Shown: piece by piece, positions 1-6,983 of the stretch
How the letters are laid out: every line of letters starts with the position of its first letter
Position numbering within the stretch: the first letter of the stretch is position 1
NCBI GenBank assembly: GCA_002364615.1
Contig: DEYP01000010.1
Span: forward strand, 1 to 58,830
Reading direction: 5' to 3'
Length of the DNA: 58,830 nt
DNA from: Arsukibacterium sp. UBA3155
GTDB lineage: Bacteria > Pseudomonadota > Gammaproteobacteria > Enterobacterales > Alteromonadaceae
Position numbers and translations under genes: made by a program
Notes under the pieces: model-generated
Seen by the model: the letters and a program-made list of their open reading frames with translations, nothing else
Database searches by the model: none
Told to the model about the DNA's origin: nothing

Positions 1-11
1 GTCTACTTTTT

Positions 12-272
12 ATGGGTAAGAACACAGTGATTCCTTTAGTTAAAGTAATCCAAGCAAAAAGCCAAGCGAGTAGTGATTTTAAAATGTATAGATTAGTCGG
101 CGGGATAATTAGCTTATTTGGTACTGCAGTAATGACATATTTCAATCTCATATCTTCAACAGCACCAAATCCAAGGTACGCTATTGTTGGCTCGATCATT
201 TTCGCAATGGGGCTTGCTGTTCTAATGGTAAACCGCTTTAAAAATGAATCTGTTAAAAATAGAGATGCATAA
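12..272 (+). CDS. Small two-TM membrane protein of a gene cassette (possibly 5'-partial)
   Basis: An 86-residue protein with two hydrophobic segments (about residues 27-48 and 56-75) and a basic, polar C-terminus, so a small inner-membrane protein of unknown role. I do not recognise a family. The ATG at 12 has no visible Shine-Dalgarno sequence, and the frame stays open to the window edge, so the true start may lie outside. The stop (TAA, 270-272) is the first base group of an attC-like site, the usual ORF-to-attC arrangement of an integron cassette. Base composition is clearly AT-richer than the core genes further right. Confidence 0.6.
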   Translation: MGKNTVIPLVKVIQAKSQASSDFKMYRLVGGIISLFGTAVMTYFNLISSTAPNPRYAIVGSIIFAMGLAVLMVNRFKNESVKNRDA

Positions 273-346
273 CAAACGCCACCAAAACGCCGCTTCGCGG
301 CTCGACTCGCAACAAGTTGCTCGCGTTTGTGGCGGGCGTTATGTCG
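270..346 (+). repeat. attC recombination site (integron cassette)
   Basis: The site begins TAACAAACGCC at the stop codon of the preceding gene and ends GGCGGGCGTTATGT. The outer arms pair (CAAACGCCAC with GTGGCGggcGTT), and an inner hairpin is formed by CGCAAC/GTTGCTCG. The ends match the layout of Vibrio-type attC (VCR) sites. The core GTTATGT is close to the GTTRRRY consensus but not perfect. This is a folded single-strand substrate for IntI and marks the end of one cassette. Confidence 0.8.
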
Positions 347-368
347 CTAGTAAACATCGGAGTATGTT

Positions 369-659
369 TTGGAAATAGTTTTTTTCTTTATTTTAGATGT
401 CGTTATTACCGGAGTATTCCTTTGGGCTGCTGGTAAAGTAACTACTGTCCAAGTTGGATACAAGGAAGGAGTAATTTGTGTTGGTGCTTCCTCGCTCCTT
501 GCATTGATCCCAGGGATTGGTTGGATTCTCTCGATCATTGCTTTATTTTACTTACTTAAAGACTTTACCGGTGCTGATGTTTGGCCTGATCTCATTTTAC
601 TAGTACTAGTGACTAAACTCTTGAGTTTTATTGCGTTTGTTGCATTGGCTGGATTGTAA
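369..659 (+). CDS. Small three-TM membrane protein, cassette gene
   Basis: A 96-residue, strongly hydrophobic protein with about three membrane spans (residues 3-22, 33-60 and 70-95) and a glycine-proline-rich turn (LIPGIGW) in the middle. I do not recognise a named family. The start is TTG at 369: a clean GGAG at 359-362 sits six bases upstream, whereas the nearby ATG at 364 runs into a stop after four codons. The gene directly follows the attC at 270-346. No attC is recognisable before the next gene at 724, so the two may share one cassette. Confidence 0.65.
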   Translation: MEIVFFFILDVVITGVFLWAAGKVTTVQVGYKEGVICVGASSLLALIPGIGWILSIIALFYLLKDFTGADVWPDLILLVLVTKLLSFIAFVALAGL

Positions 660-723
660 AATTGTTGTTTGGCAAATGCTTCGCGTTGAATTGGTTCTGA
701 GCTAGGTTGGGAAGGAATTATAC

Positions 724-1080
724 ATGCAGTTATTAACAAATTTATTTCAAGACTTAAGAATCACCACGAATTCAGTTAAAAGTAACCAAACTTCTGTACG
801 TGCCATTCAAAATGAGTCTCATATTGACACTTTGTCTGAAAAAATCGACCAGTTGTACATAATGAATCTTGCCGCATTAGAACTGCTAACCGAGCTAGGC
901 ATAACCCAGTCGCAAATTATGAAGAAAATTGAAGAAATCGACTTAAGGGATGGAAAGTTAGATGGGAAGCTATCGCAACCCACAGAGTGTTCAGATTGTG
1001 GTCACAAAATTTCCAAGCGTCGAACAAACTGCTTTTATTGCGGTTCTAAAATTAACAGTTTTGGTTTTAAGTCGACATAA
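724..1080 (+). CDS. Coiled-coil protein with C-terminal zinc ribbon, cassette gene
   Basis: A 118-residue soluble protein. The first 85 or so residues are helical and charged, with heptad-like spacing (coiled coil likely). The last 35 carry two CxxC pairs (CSDCGHK and CFYCGSK), a small zinc-ribbon fold. An AAGGAA Shine-Dalgarno lies seven bases before the ATG. Zinc ribbons of this type bind metal and often serve protein or nucleic-acid contacts; the actual target is unknown. It lies 64 bp behind the three-TM gene in the same direction and is closed by an attC at its stop codon, so the pair may travel and act together. Confidence 0.65.
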   Translation: MQLLTNLFQDLRITTNSVKSNQTSVRAIQNESHIDTLSEKIDQLYIMNLAALELLTELGITQSQIMKKIEEIDLRDGKLDGKLSQPTECSDCGHKISKRRTNCFYCGSKINSFGFKST

Positions 1081-1166
1081 CAATCAAATTTTTATCGCCA
1101 GCAAACAGCGCTGGCTGCGACGTCAACCCGCTGCGCGGCTTTCCGCGCTAAATTTGGGCGTTAAGC
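1078..1166 (+). repeat. attC recombination site
   Basis: The site starts TAACAATC at the stop codon of the zinc-ribbon gene and ends GGGCGTTAAGC, whose GTTAAGC fits the GTTRRRY core exactly. The arms CAAATTT and AAATTTG pair next to the ends. Inside are GC-rich inverted repeats (GCCAGC/GCTGGC, GCGCGG). Its centre differs from the first attC, as expected for cassettes of mixed origin. Confidence 0.75.
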
Positions 1167-1181
1167 TTTTTGGAGATACAT

Positions 1182-1922
1182 TTGAGATTTCTAGTTCTGC
1201 TCATTTTGTTTGCTAACCCAGTATTTGCGTCGGAGTATCGTGTTATTAAAGATGCGGATAGGCAAAGGGATATTCCAATTAAAATTAGCTCTCCGGTGGA
1301 CGTCTCTTCGTGTAGTGCTGAAAATCAATGTTCTGTCGCCTTTTTAAGCTCAGGTTATGGAGTTGCTTACGATAATTATTCATTTATCTCAGATGCTTTG
1401 AATAAAGCAGGTTACCTTGTTGTTGCTATTCAGCATGAGCTGCCGGGCGATCCACCTCTTGCAGTTACAGGTAATCTTTATACTGAACGAAGTGAAAATT
1501 GGAAGCGAGGCACTATAACCCTGAAATTTATCCGTGCTCAGTTACAGTCTGAGTTTTCAGGTTATGATTTTAATAAGTTAACGTTGGTTGGTCATTCGAA
1601 CGGTGGCGATATCTCAAGTTGGTTGCTTACCGAAGGTGTAGATTTTGCTGAGACACTTATAACGTTAGATCACCGCCGTGTTCCCTTACCTAGAGCTGGC
1701 TCTCCATCCATCCTATCTATTCGAGGTAGCGATTTTCCAGCTGATCACGGTGTACTGTACACAGCGCAAGAAATGGCAATGTATAATGCTTGTATTGTAC
1801 AAATCGCAAATTCTAAACATAACGATATGACAGATTTTGGCCCTGGCTGGCTCAAAGCTTTAATATCGAACACTCTGTTGAGTTTTATATCTGGGCAATG
1901 TAATGGTGCAGGAAAAGCTTAA
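1182..1922 (+). CDS. Secreted alpha/beta hydrolase, cassette gene
   Basis: The protein begins with a signal peptide (hydrophobic run ending NPVFA before SEYRV), so it is exported. The body is an alpha/beta hydrolase: the nucleophile elbow is GHSNG (Ser about residue 137), an Asp-containing strand follows (ITLDHRR), and a late His sits in SKHNDM. Two N-terminal cysteines (SSCSAENQC) may form a disulfide. It could be an esterase, lipase or peptidase; the substrate is unknown. I prefer the TTG at 1182 over the TTG at 1170, because GGAG at 1172-1175 is then six bases upstream and the signal peptide is of normal length. A further in-frame extension is not needed. The gene is flanked by attC sites on both sides. 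Confidence 0.75.
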   Translation: MRFLVLLILFANPVFASEYRVIKDADRQRDIPIKISSPVDVSSCSAENQCSVAFLSSGYGVAYDNYSFISDALNKAGYLVVAIQHELPGDPPLAVTGNLYTERSENWKRGTITLKFIRAQLQSEFSGYDFNKLTLVGHSNGGDISSWLLTEGVDFAETLITLDHRRVPLPRAGSPSILSIRGSDFPADHGVLYTAQEMAMYNACIVQIANSKHNDMTDFGPGWLKALISNTLLSFISGQCNGAGKA

Positions 1923-1991
1923 CAAGTCGCGTCACTCGGTGCCTACGGCCCCTGCGACGCTCACAAGTCCGCGCATGCGCGGGGCGCTAAA
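1920..1991 (+). repeat. attC site with degenerate right core
   Basis: The site starts TAACAAGTCGCG at the hydrolase stop and ends GGGGCGCTAAATG. GTCGC/GCGAC and CCGCGC/GCGCGG pairs give the folded arms. The right core reads GCTAAAT instead of GTTRRRY, so it may no longer recombine well. Confidence 0.65.
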
Positions 1992-2005
1992 TGACTAAGG
2001 TGGTA

Positions 2006-2277
2006 ATGAAAAGTATTCTAAGTTCTCTATTTTTTTAATTAGTTTTACGGTATCAGCATATGTAGATCCATGTGATGTAAATGATTACCCAATAAAAAAT
2101 AGTAGAAAGCTATCTCATCCTGGGTCTTTTCCTTTGCCAGCCATCTACTACAACAAAAATGATGTATCCGTGATTGTTCCCGTAAAATTGGCCATTGATG
2201 AGCATGATCAAGTACATAAAGTGGTTGTAATCAGTAATCAAAAAACCATATACGAGCGCTGTTGGATAGATGGATAG
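2006..2277 (+). pseudogene. Small secreted protein broken by a one-base frameshift in a T run
   Basis: ATG at 2006 follows a good AAGGTGG ribosome site. The first ten codons read as a signal-peptide start (MKSILSSLFF), then stop at TAA just after seven T's (2030-2036). Adding one T restores a single frame to the TAG at 2275-2277, giving a 90-residue protein with a complete signal peptide (LISFTVSAYVDPC) and two cysteines. The remainder of the frame is free of stops, so the break is recent, a sequencing slip, or a switchable homopolymer. The family is not recognised. An attC-like sequence follows at once, as for the other cassettes. Confidence 0.6.
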
Positions 2278-2282
2278 CCATT

Positions 2283-2350
2283 TAACAATTGCCATCAAAA
2301 ATGCGCCCTTTGAGCGCTCGACTCGCAACAAGTTGCTTGCGTTTGTGGGT
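2283..2350 (+). repeat. Truncated attC site
   Basis: The left end TAACAATTGCC and the central CTCGACTCGCAACAAGTTGC match the layout of the attC at 270-346, the centre almost base for base. After GCGTTTGTGG, where the first site continues CGGGCGTTA, this one reads GTAAGAAC, so the right core is missing. It looks like a fossil site whose neighbour can no longer be excised alone. Confidence 0.55.
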
Positions 2351-2374
2351 AAGAACAATTTCAAGGAAGATTAG

Positions 2375-2932
2375 ATGCAATTTCCAGAATTAGAAACATC
2401 GCGGCTGATTCTTAATCAGCTATCGAAAGACGATGGACAGGCTCTATTGAATATTTTCGCCGACGATAAGGTTGTTAAATATTACGATATTGACGTTTAT
2501 ACATCAGAAGAACAATCACTAGAATTAATAGATTTCTTTAATAACCGCTTCATTGAAAGAGCTGGGATTCGTTGGGCTATCCGAGTTAAAGATACTGGAA
2601 AATTGATTGGTACGTGCGGTTTTAACTCTTTGAGCCAAAAAATGAAAAATGCTGGTATAGGGTACGAACTATCATCTAATTATTGGGGGCTTGGTTATGC
2701 AACTGAAGCAATATGCAAAATTATTGAGTTAGCTTTTTCTAATGAGTCCCCATTCGGCGAAATATACAGAATACAGGGAGATACTATGATTGGAAATTTA
2801 GCTTCTGAAACGGTGTTAAAAAAGCTAGGTTTCAAAGAAGAAGGTGTACGGCGCTCAAGTGGCTTCTGGAAAAACGAATTCCATGACTTAAAGTGTTTTG
2901 GTTTAATAAAGCCTGAGTTTAAAGAAATATAA
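2375..2932 (+). CDS. GNAT N-acetyltransferase, RimJ/RimL type, cassette gene
   Basis: A 185-residue protein of the RimJ/RimL-like GNAT family, which moves an acetyl group from acetyl-CoA to an amino group. The N-terminus LETSRLILNQL is typical. The centre has GTCGFNSL and the strand IGYELSSNYWGLGYATEA, whose GLGYA is the pyrophosphate-binding Q/RxxGxG/A region. The end NLASETVLKKLGFKEEG is the usual motif near the CoA. An AAGGAA ribosome site precedes the ATG. Substrate unknown: ribosomal N-termini, antibiotics and other amines are all possible in this family. GNATs are common in cassette arrays, and attC-like DNA lies on both sides. Confidence 0.8.
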   Translation: MQFPELETSRLILNQLSKDDGQALLNIFADDKVVKYYDIDVYTSEEQSLELIDFFNNRFIERAGIRWAIRVKDTGKLIGTCGFNSLSQKMKNAGIGYELSSNYWGLGYATEAICKIIELAFSNESPFGEIYRIQGDTMIGNLASETVLKKLGFKEEGVRRSSGFWKNEFHDLKCFGLIKPEFKEI

Positions 2933-3027
2933 CATGCCAATTCAGAAGTGGAACTGATAACAGCTTGTTCGGTTGCGCTTCCGCTTCGCCGCACATTTTA
3001 GCAGCCCCCCTGATTGGGTCGTTAGCG
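2930..3027 (+). repeat. attC-like site, last of the array
   Basis: The site starts TAACATGCCAATTCAG at the GNAT stop and ends CTGATTGGGTCGTTAGCG. CCAATTCAG and CTGATTGGG are near-perfect inverted arms, and inner pairs include GCGCTTCC/GCTTCGCC. GTTAGCG departs from GTTRRRY in its last bases. No further cassette follows; the opposite-strand alginate unit begins beyond it. Confidence 0.65.
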
Positions 3028-3122
3028 CCCGCTCATAGCAGCCTGTCACATTCAGTCTAAATCTATTCGTCTCAACTGTAAGATTAGGTATGCGCAACTA
3101 CCTTTTATGGTTTTAGTTACGG

Positions 3123-3150
3123 CAAAAAACAGGCGGGATCTCTCCCGCCT
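3123..3150 (-). terminator. Intrinsic terminator of the receptor/lipoprotein unit
   Basis: AGGCGGGA and TCCCGCCT form an 8-bp stem with a 4-base loop (3131-3150). Read on the - strand it is followed by GTTTTTT. It sits about 60 bp after the stop of the lipoprotein gene at 3209. Confidence 0.85.
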
Positions 3151-3208
3151 ACTTATTTTCTATAATCCTTTTATATCTGAGCGATGCCCCAGAAAAGGAT
3201 GTAAGCTG

Positions 3209-6200
3209 TTATTCAACCGCTACGATAGCCTCAGACGTTGCTGAGTTGTACGGTGACACAGCGTTGTCCGTATCCAGGGAGTCACCTTCAGCATAGGCTT
3301 CAAAGTCGTCAGAAAATACCACACTACTTCCGGCCGTGTCAGAGTAAATGACTAAGTCATCAACCGTGAATATACCTGTCTCTGCTCGTACGCCACCATT
3401 GTCACCAAACCGGAACGACACGTGAGTTACACCACCTGTGGCATTGTTATCCGGAGTAAAGCCTTCAGCCACAAAACTGACGCCATCAACTTCAACCGTC
3501 ACCAATGGCGTGAGCTCTAAGTTACCATTTGGGTATTCCCAGGTGATAACGACATCCATAAAGGTATCTAACACTACGGTGGCCGCTGAGGTATCTACAC
3601 CACTTGGGCTGCGAACTTCAAAGCTATCATCCTTGATACGCAGGTCTAAAATCGCGCCATCGTTATTGGTTGCAGAGTTGAATAGCGTGATAAACGCATC
3701 ACCATCACCTAATTCATCATCTAAACGCTTAACCGATGCGGTAATTCGACCCTGTGCCAGAGGACCATTGTCACCAAGCGCATATCTTAACTCTCCAGTG
3801 TCAGAGGCATCGGTATCCCGTATTTGGGCAAGCTTATTGCCTGGTGTACCCGGGCCACCTGCTTCACCAATAGTCTCGACACTTGCTTCCGATGTACTGG
3901 AGTTATAAGGTGATGCCGGGTTATCCGTGTCCAGAGAATCACCATCAACATATGACTCAAAATCGTCAGAAAATACCACACTACTTCCCGCTGTGTCGGC
4001 GTAAATGACTAAGTCATCAACAGTAAATTTACCAGTCTCTGCCCGTACGCCACCATTGTCACCAAACCGGAATGACACGTGAGTCACTCCACCTGTAGCA
4101 CTGTTATCCGGAGTAAAGCCTTCAGCCACAAAACTGACGCCATCAACTTCAACCGTAACCAATGGCGTGACCTCTAAGTTACCATTTGGGTATTCCCAGG
4201 TGATAACAACATCCATGAAGGTATCTAACACTACGGTGGCCGCCGACGTGTCTACACCACCTGGGCTTCGAACCTCAAAGTTATCATCTTTAATACGCAG
4301 GTCTAAAATCGCGCCATCGTTATTGGTTGCAGAATTGAATAACGTGATAAACGCATCACCATCACCTAATTCATCATCTAAACGCTTAACAGATACCGTA
4401 ACTCGACCTTGCGCCAGTGGGCCATCGCTGCCAAGCGCATAGCGAAGCTCTCCGGTATCACTTGGATCGGTATCAATAATGACGGCGACATTATTAGCGC
4501 CACCAGTATCTCCGCCAACACCGGTAATGGTAATTACCAGTTCAGCCGTTGTTCCGTCGACAGATTCAATAGTAATGGTATCCGTTTCGCGCTCACCGCT
4601 TACCAACGCAGCAATGATATCGTTTGTTGTATCAAGCAAGTAGGTCCAGGCGCCGTTGTCCATAATGGCGAACTCGCCAAATGTGCTGGAGAACGAGGCA
4701 GGAATAATAAAGGCTTCACCTTCATCCGGGTCAACAACAGTGACGGTTCCGGTCAATGCTTCAGTCGCATCACTTGCAATGGCTGCGGTCAGGTCAAAGA
4801 AAGCCGCTGGTGTTGGCTGGTCATTGCCATTGCCAACATCAAATACCACAACCTCAGAATAGATCGCTAAGTTATAAGAACTGCCGACACCATCCAGGGT
4901 TTCGCCCTCTGCGTAGCTTTCGAAATCATCTTCGAATACGCTGGTTGTGCCCGCGACGTCTGAATAGACCGCAATATCATCTACATAAAAAGATCCAAAA
5001 GGTATGGTTCTGTCATTGTCACCAAATCTGAATTGAATAGCCTTAATGCCATCGGCGAACCACTGATTAATATCAGTGAAATCAGGATCAACCACTGCCG
5101 CAGTAGAGAACGACCCGCCACCAATAACTTCATCGTTTATGGTAAGGGTTAATTGCTCGGCGGCATCCAAATCCCAGGTAATTTCAACAGTATAAAATTG
5201 CTCTTCAACAAAGGGCGCGGTAACTATTACACCGGGATAAGCGTCACTTTCAGTGTTTCTGACCAGGAAGCGAGGGCCAATGATAATACCATTACCGTCT
5301 GTTTGCGTGCCTTGAATACGCAAATCAATCAACGCCTCACTTGAACTACCGGAAGAGCCATACAGTGTAATGTAGGCATCTTTAATATTGCCATCACTGC
5401 CCAACGCTTCGTCTTTTGAAAACATAGCACTGAGTTTACCCTGACGTAAATTATCTACACTAAATCTAAGTTCGCCAGTGTCATTACCGGTATCCGAAAT
5501 CTTTGCTAACTGGGTAAGTGCTGCGATGCGAATGGCGATGTCGGCAGTGGTACCGTCAATCGATGTGATGGTCACCGTATCATTAACCGAGTTGCCAATT
5601 TCAAGGTTGGCAACCGTTTCGTTGTTAACATCTACCGTGTATGACCAATTGCCCTGAGCATTGATACTGAATGTACCATAGTCGAGAGTCACACCAGTTT
5701 GTGCCAGAATTTCATCTTCGCCAAAGTTCGGATCAATCACAATAACAGAACCTGTTAACGGTTCGGTAGCGGTATGTTGCACGGTTCCGCTTAACATGCC
5801 TTCGATGATGGCAGCGACAGGGGTGTTGTTGTATCCAATCGCGGATCCGATAATATCCAGTAAAGACTCATCAACATCATTGGCGATGACGGACACCGTT
5901 TGTAAATTCAACTGGGCTGTTTCAAAGGCGTCTAACAGGTCCTGTGAAAACTGCCCATCAGCTAAATCAGCAGCGATTTCGGCGATTAGCATCGCCATAT
6001 TTTTGCCAGCGTTATCAGCGTCCAGTTGCGACAACAACGCTAATACAGAGCCATAGCGGTCGGCATCTGCAGCGCCTTCAGCACCCAGTGCAACCACGCC
6101 CAGCTCAGTCGGTAAAACGGTTGTAATGTCAAAACGTATACCAAAACGCGCATTTATTACTGCAGCTTGCTCAGCAAAGGCGCCCAGATCGGATCCTGAC

Positions 6201-6859
6201 GCCTGTACTGCCATTTCAGTTAAAGGAGACACGACATAAGAGGGGGCAGGCGTTTCTGCGTTTCCTTCAACAACATCAACCACAGCCCGCAATGCTGGCG
6301 CATCCAGCGTTACACCCGTTGACTCATCTTTATAGGTACCGCCTGAGCACGAGATTAAACCTGCACCTTCAAAATGAACGTCAGTAAAAGTGATGCTGCC
6401 CATACTACTTGAAATGGCCGAGGCCTGAGCGGGTGTTGCCGCTACCCCCGTGTCAGTAATGGCAAATAATTCGCAATTTGCGCCGCTTACCGGCCCTTTT
6501 ACCACATTTGCCGTCACATTCAGGGTTGGCAGTATCATTGACGTCGATGCACCGACACCTTCTGTGAGGCCTTTTTCATCCGTATATCTGGCCGAAACTG
6601 AGATGACTGAACCTTCATCCGCTTCAGTGATGGTGTATGACGAACCCGTCACCCCGGTCGACCAGGCGTAAACCAGAGTACCGCTTCGAATGCCGTCGGC
6701 ATCAGTAACCGCCGCAGAGAGCGTGGTACCTGCGATTAACTCTCCACCAGTGATTGAGACACTCCCTCTGCTATTGCCATTCTGTTCGTTTTTATCACCA
6801 CCTCCGCAACCGACTAAAGCGGTTGCGAGGATGATGGATATCAGAGTCTGCTTAACCAT
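3209..6859 (-). CDS. Large repeat-containing surface lipoprotein of the alginate locus
   Basis: A 1216-residue lipoprotein: the signal peptide ends in the lipobox LVGC, then GGG. Domain order: Ig-like region (about 30-108); a helical region of unknown type (about 110-345); a VCBS-type repeat (about 350-445); jelly-roll-like module A (about 448-665); a second VCBS-type repeat (about 690-780); modules B (about 790-1005) and C (about 1010-1216). A, B and C share DTGELR near the start, FRFGDN and VDDIxVYxDxAG, and end with DDFExYxxGxSLD. B and C are nearly identical. No catalytic motif is seen. The gene lies 124 bp after the TonB receptor in the same direction and ends at a terminator, so it is probably co-transcribed. 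I infer a surface glycan-binding partner of that receptor; direct proof is lacking. Confidence 0.75.
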   Translation of the reverse strand: MVKQTLISIILATALVGCGGGDKNEQNGNSRGSVSITGGELIAGTTLSAAVTDADGIRSGTLVYAWSTGVTGSSYTITEADEGSVISVSARYTDEKGLTEGVGASTSMILPTLNVTANVVKGPVSGANCELFAITDTGVAATPAQASAISSSMGSITFTDVHFEGAGLISCSGGTYKDESTGVTLDAPALRAVVDVVEGNAETPAPSYVVSPLTEMAVQASGSDLGAFAEQAAVINARFGIRFDITTVLPTELGVVALGAEGAADADRYGSVLALLSQLDADNAGKNMAMLIAEIAADLADGQFSQDLLDAFETAQLNLQTVSVIANDVDESLLDIIGSAIGYNNTPVAAIIEGMLSGTVQHTATEPLTGSVIVIDPNFGEDEILAQTGVTLDYGTFSINAQGNWSYTVDVNNETVANLEIGNSVNDTVTITSIDGTTADIAIRIAALTQLAKISDTGNDTGELRFSVDNLRQGKLSAMFSKDEALGSDGNIKDAYITLYGSSGSSSEALIDLRIQGTQTDGNGIIIGPRFLVRNTESDAYPGVIVTAPFVEEQFYTVEITWDLDAAEQLTLTINDEVIGGGSFSTAAVVDPDFTDINQWFADGIKAIQFRFGDNDRTIPFGSFYVDDIAVYSDVAGTTSVFEDDFESYAEGETLDGVGSSYNLAIYSEVVVFDVGNGNDQPTPAAFFDLTAAIASDATEALTGTVTVVDPDEGEAFIIPASFSSTFGEFAIMDNGAWTYLLDTTNDIIAALVSGERETDTITIESVDGTTAELVITITGVGGDTGGANNVAVIIDTDPSDTGELRYALGSDGPLAQGRVTVSVKRLDDELGDGDAFITLFNSATNNDGAILDLRIKDDNFEVRSPGGVDTSAATVVLDTFMDVVITWEYPNGNLEVTPLVTVEVDGVSFVAEGFTPDNSATGGVTHVSFRFGDNGGVRAETGKFTVDDLVIYADTAGSSVVFSDDFESYVDGDSLDTDNPASPYNSSTSEASVETIGEAGGPGTPGNKLAQIRDTDASDTGELRYALGDNGPLAQGRITASVKRLDDELGDGDAFITLFNSATNNDGAILDLRIKDDSFEVRSPSGVDTSAATVVLDTFMDVVITWEYPNGNLELTPLVTVEVDGVSFVAEGFTPDNNATGGVTHVSFRFGDNGGVRAETGIFTVDDLVIYSDTAGSSVVFSDDFEAYAEGDSLDTDNAVSPYNSATSEAIVAVE
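3228..3816 (-). repeat. Tandem repeat copy 2 inside the lipoprotein gene (module C)
   Basis: This stretch matches 3888-4476 almost base for base at a constant offset of 660 bp (220 codons). It encodes the C-terminal module. Differences are scattered single bases, many silent, which points to a fairly recent in-frame tandem duplication or to gene conversion between copies. Confidence 0.9.
3888..4476 (-). repeat. Tandem repeat copy 1 inside the lipoprotein gene (module B)
   Basis: Partner of 3228-3816, with a 660-bp period. The older, more diverged module A (about 4870-5515) has the same protein motifs without close DNA identity, so the family grew in at least two steps. Confidence 0.9.
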
Positions 6860-6983
6860 GCTTTCTGCTCCTGACAGGTTCAGTGCTAAAACGTTGCTTA
6901 GGTACTGAACAAAAGTAATATAGGTAAATATGCGCGGGTTTAAACTGTTTCCCGCATCCTGATTACGCTTTCACGTGAATCGA

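Noticed and set aside
962-1216. A frame on the + strand crossing the attC at 1078-1166
   Set aside because: It overlaps the zinc-ribbon gene and the hydrolase start in another frame and spans a recombination site.
14-2358. The 11-mer GGGTAAGAACA at both 15-25 and about 2347-2357, as a possible shared cassette border
   Set aside because: One such 11-base match is about what chance gives in 3 kb, and at position 15 it lies inside a plausible coding frame.
2110-2364. An 84-codon frame on the - strand over the cassette region
   Set aside because: It covers the attC fossil and the antisense of the broken secreted gene; direction and content do not fit a cassette gene.
3438-4442. Two similar open frames on the + strand (3438-3908 and 4167-4442) that look like a duplicated gene pair
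   Set aside because: They are antisense shadows of the duplicated lipoprotein modules; no ribosome site, and composition follows the real - strand frame.
6930-6957. Hairpin between the TonB receptor and the lipoprotein gene (ATGCGCGGG / CCCGCAT) as a terminator
   Set aside because: Short, bulged stem with a weak T run; the two genes are more likely read together, at most with partial attenuation.
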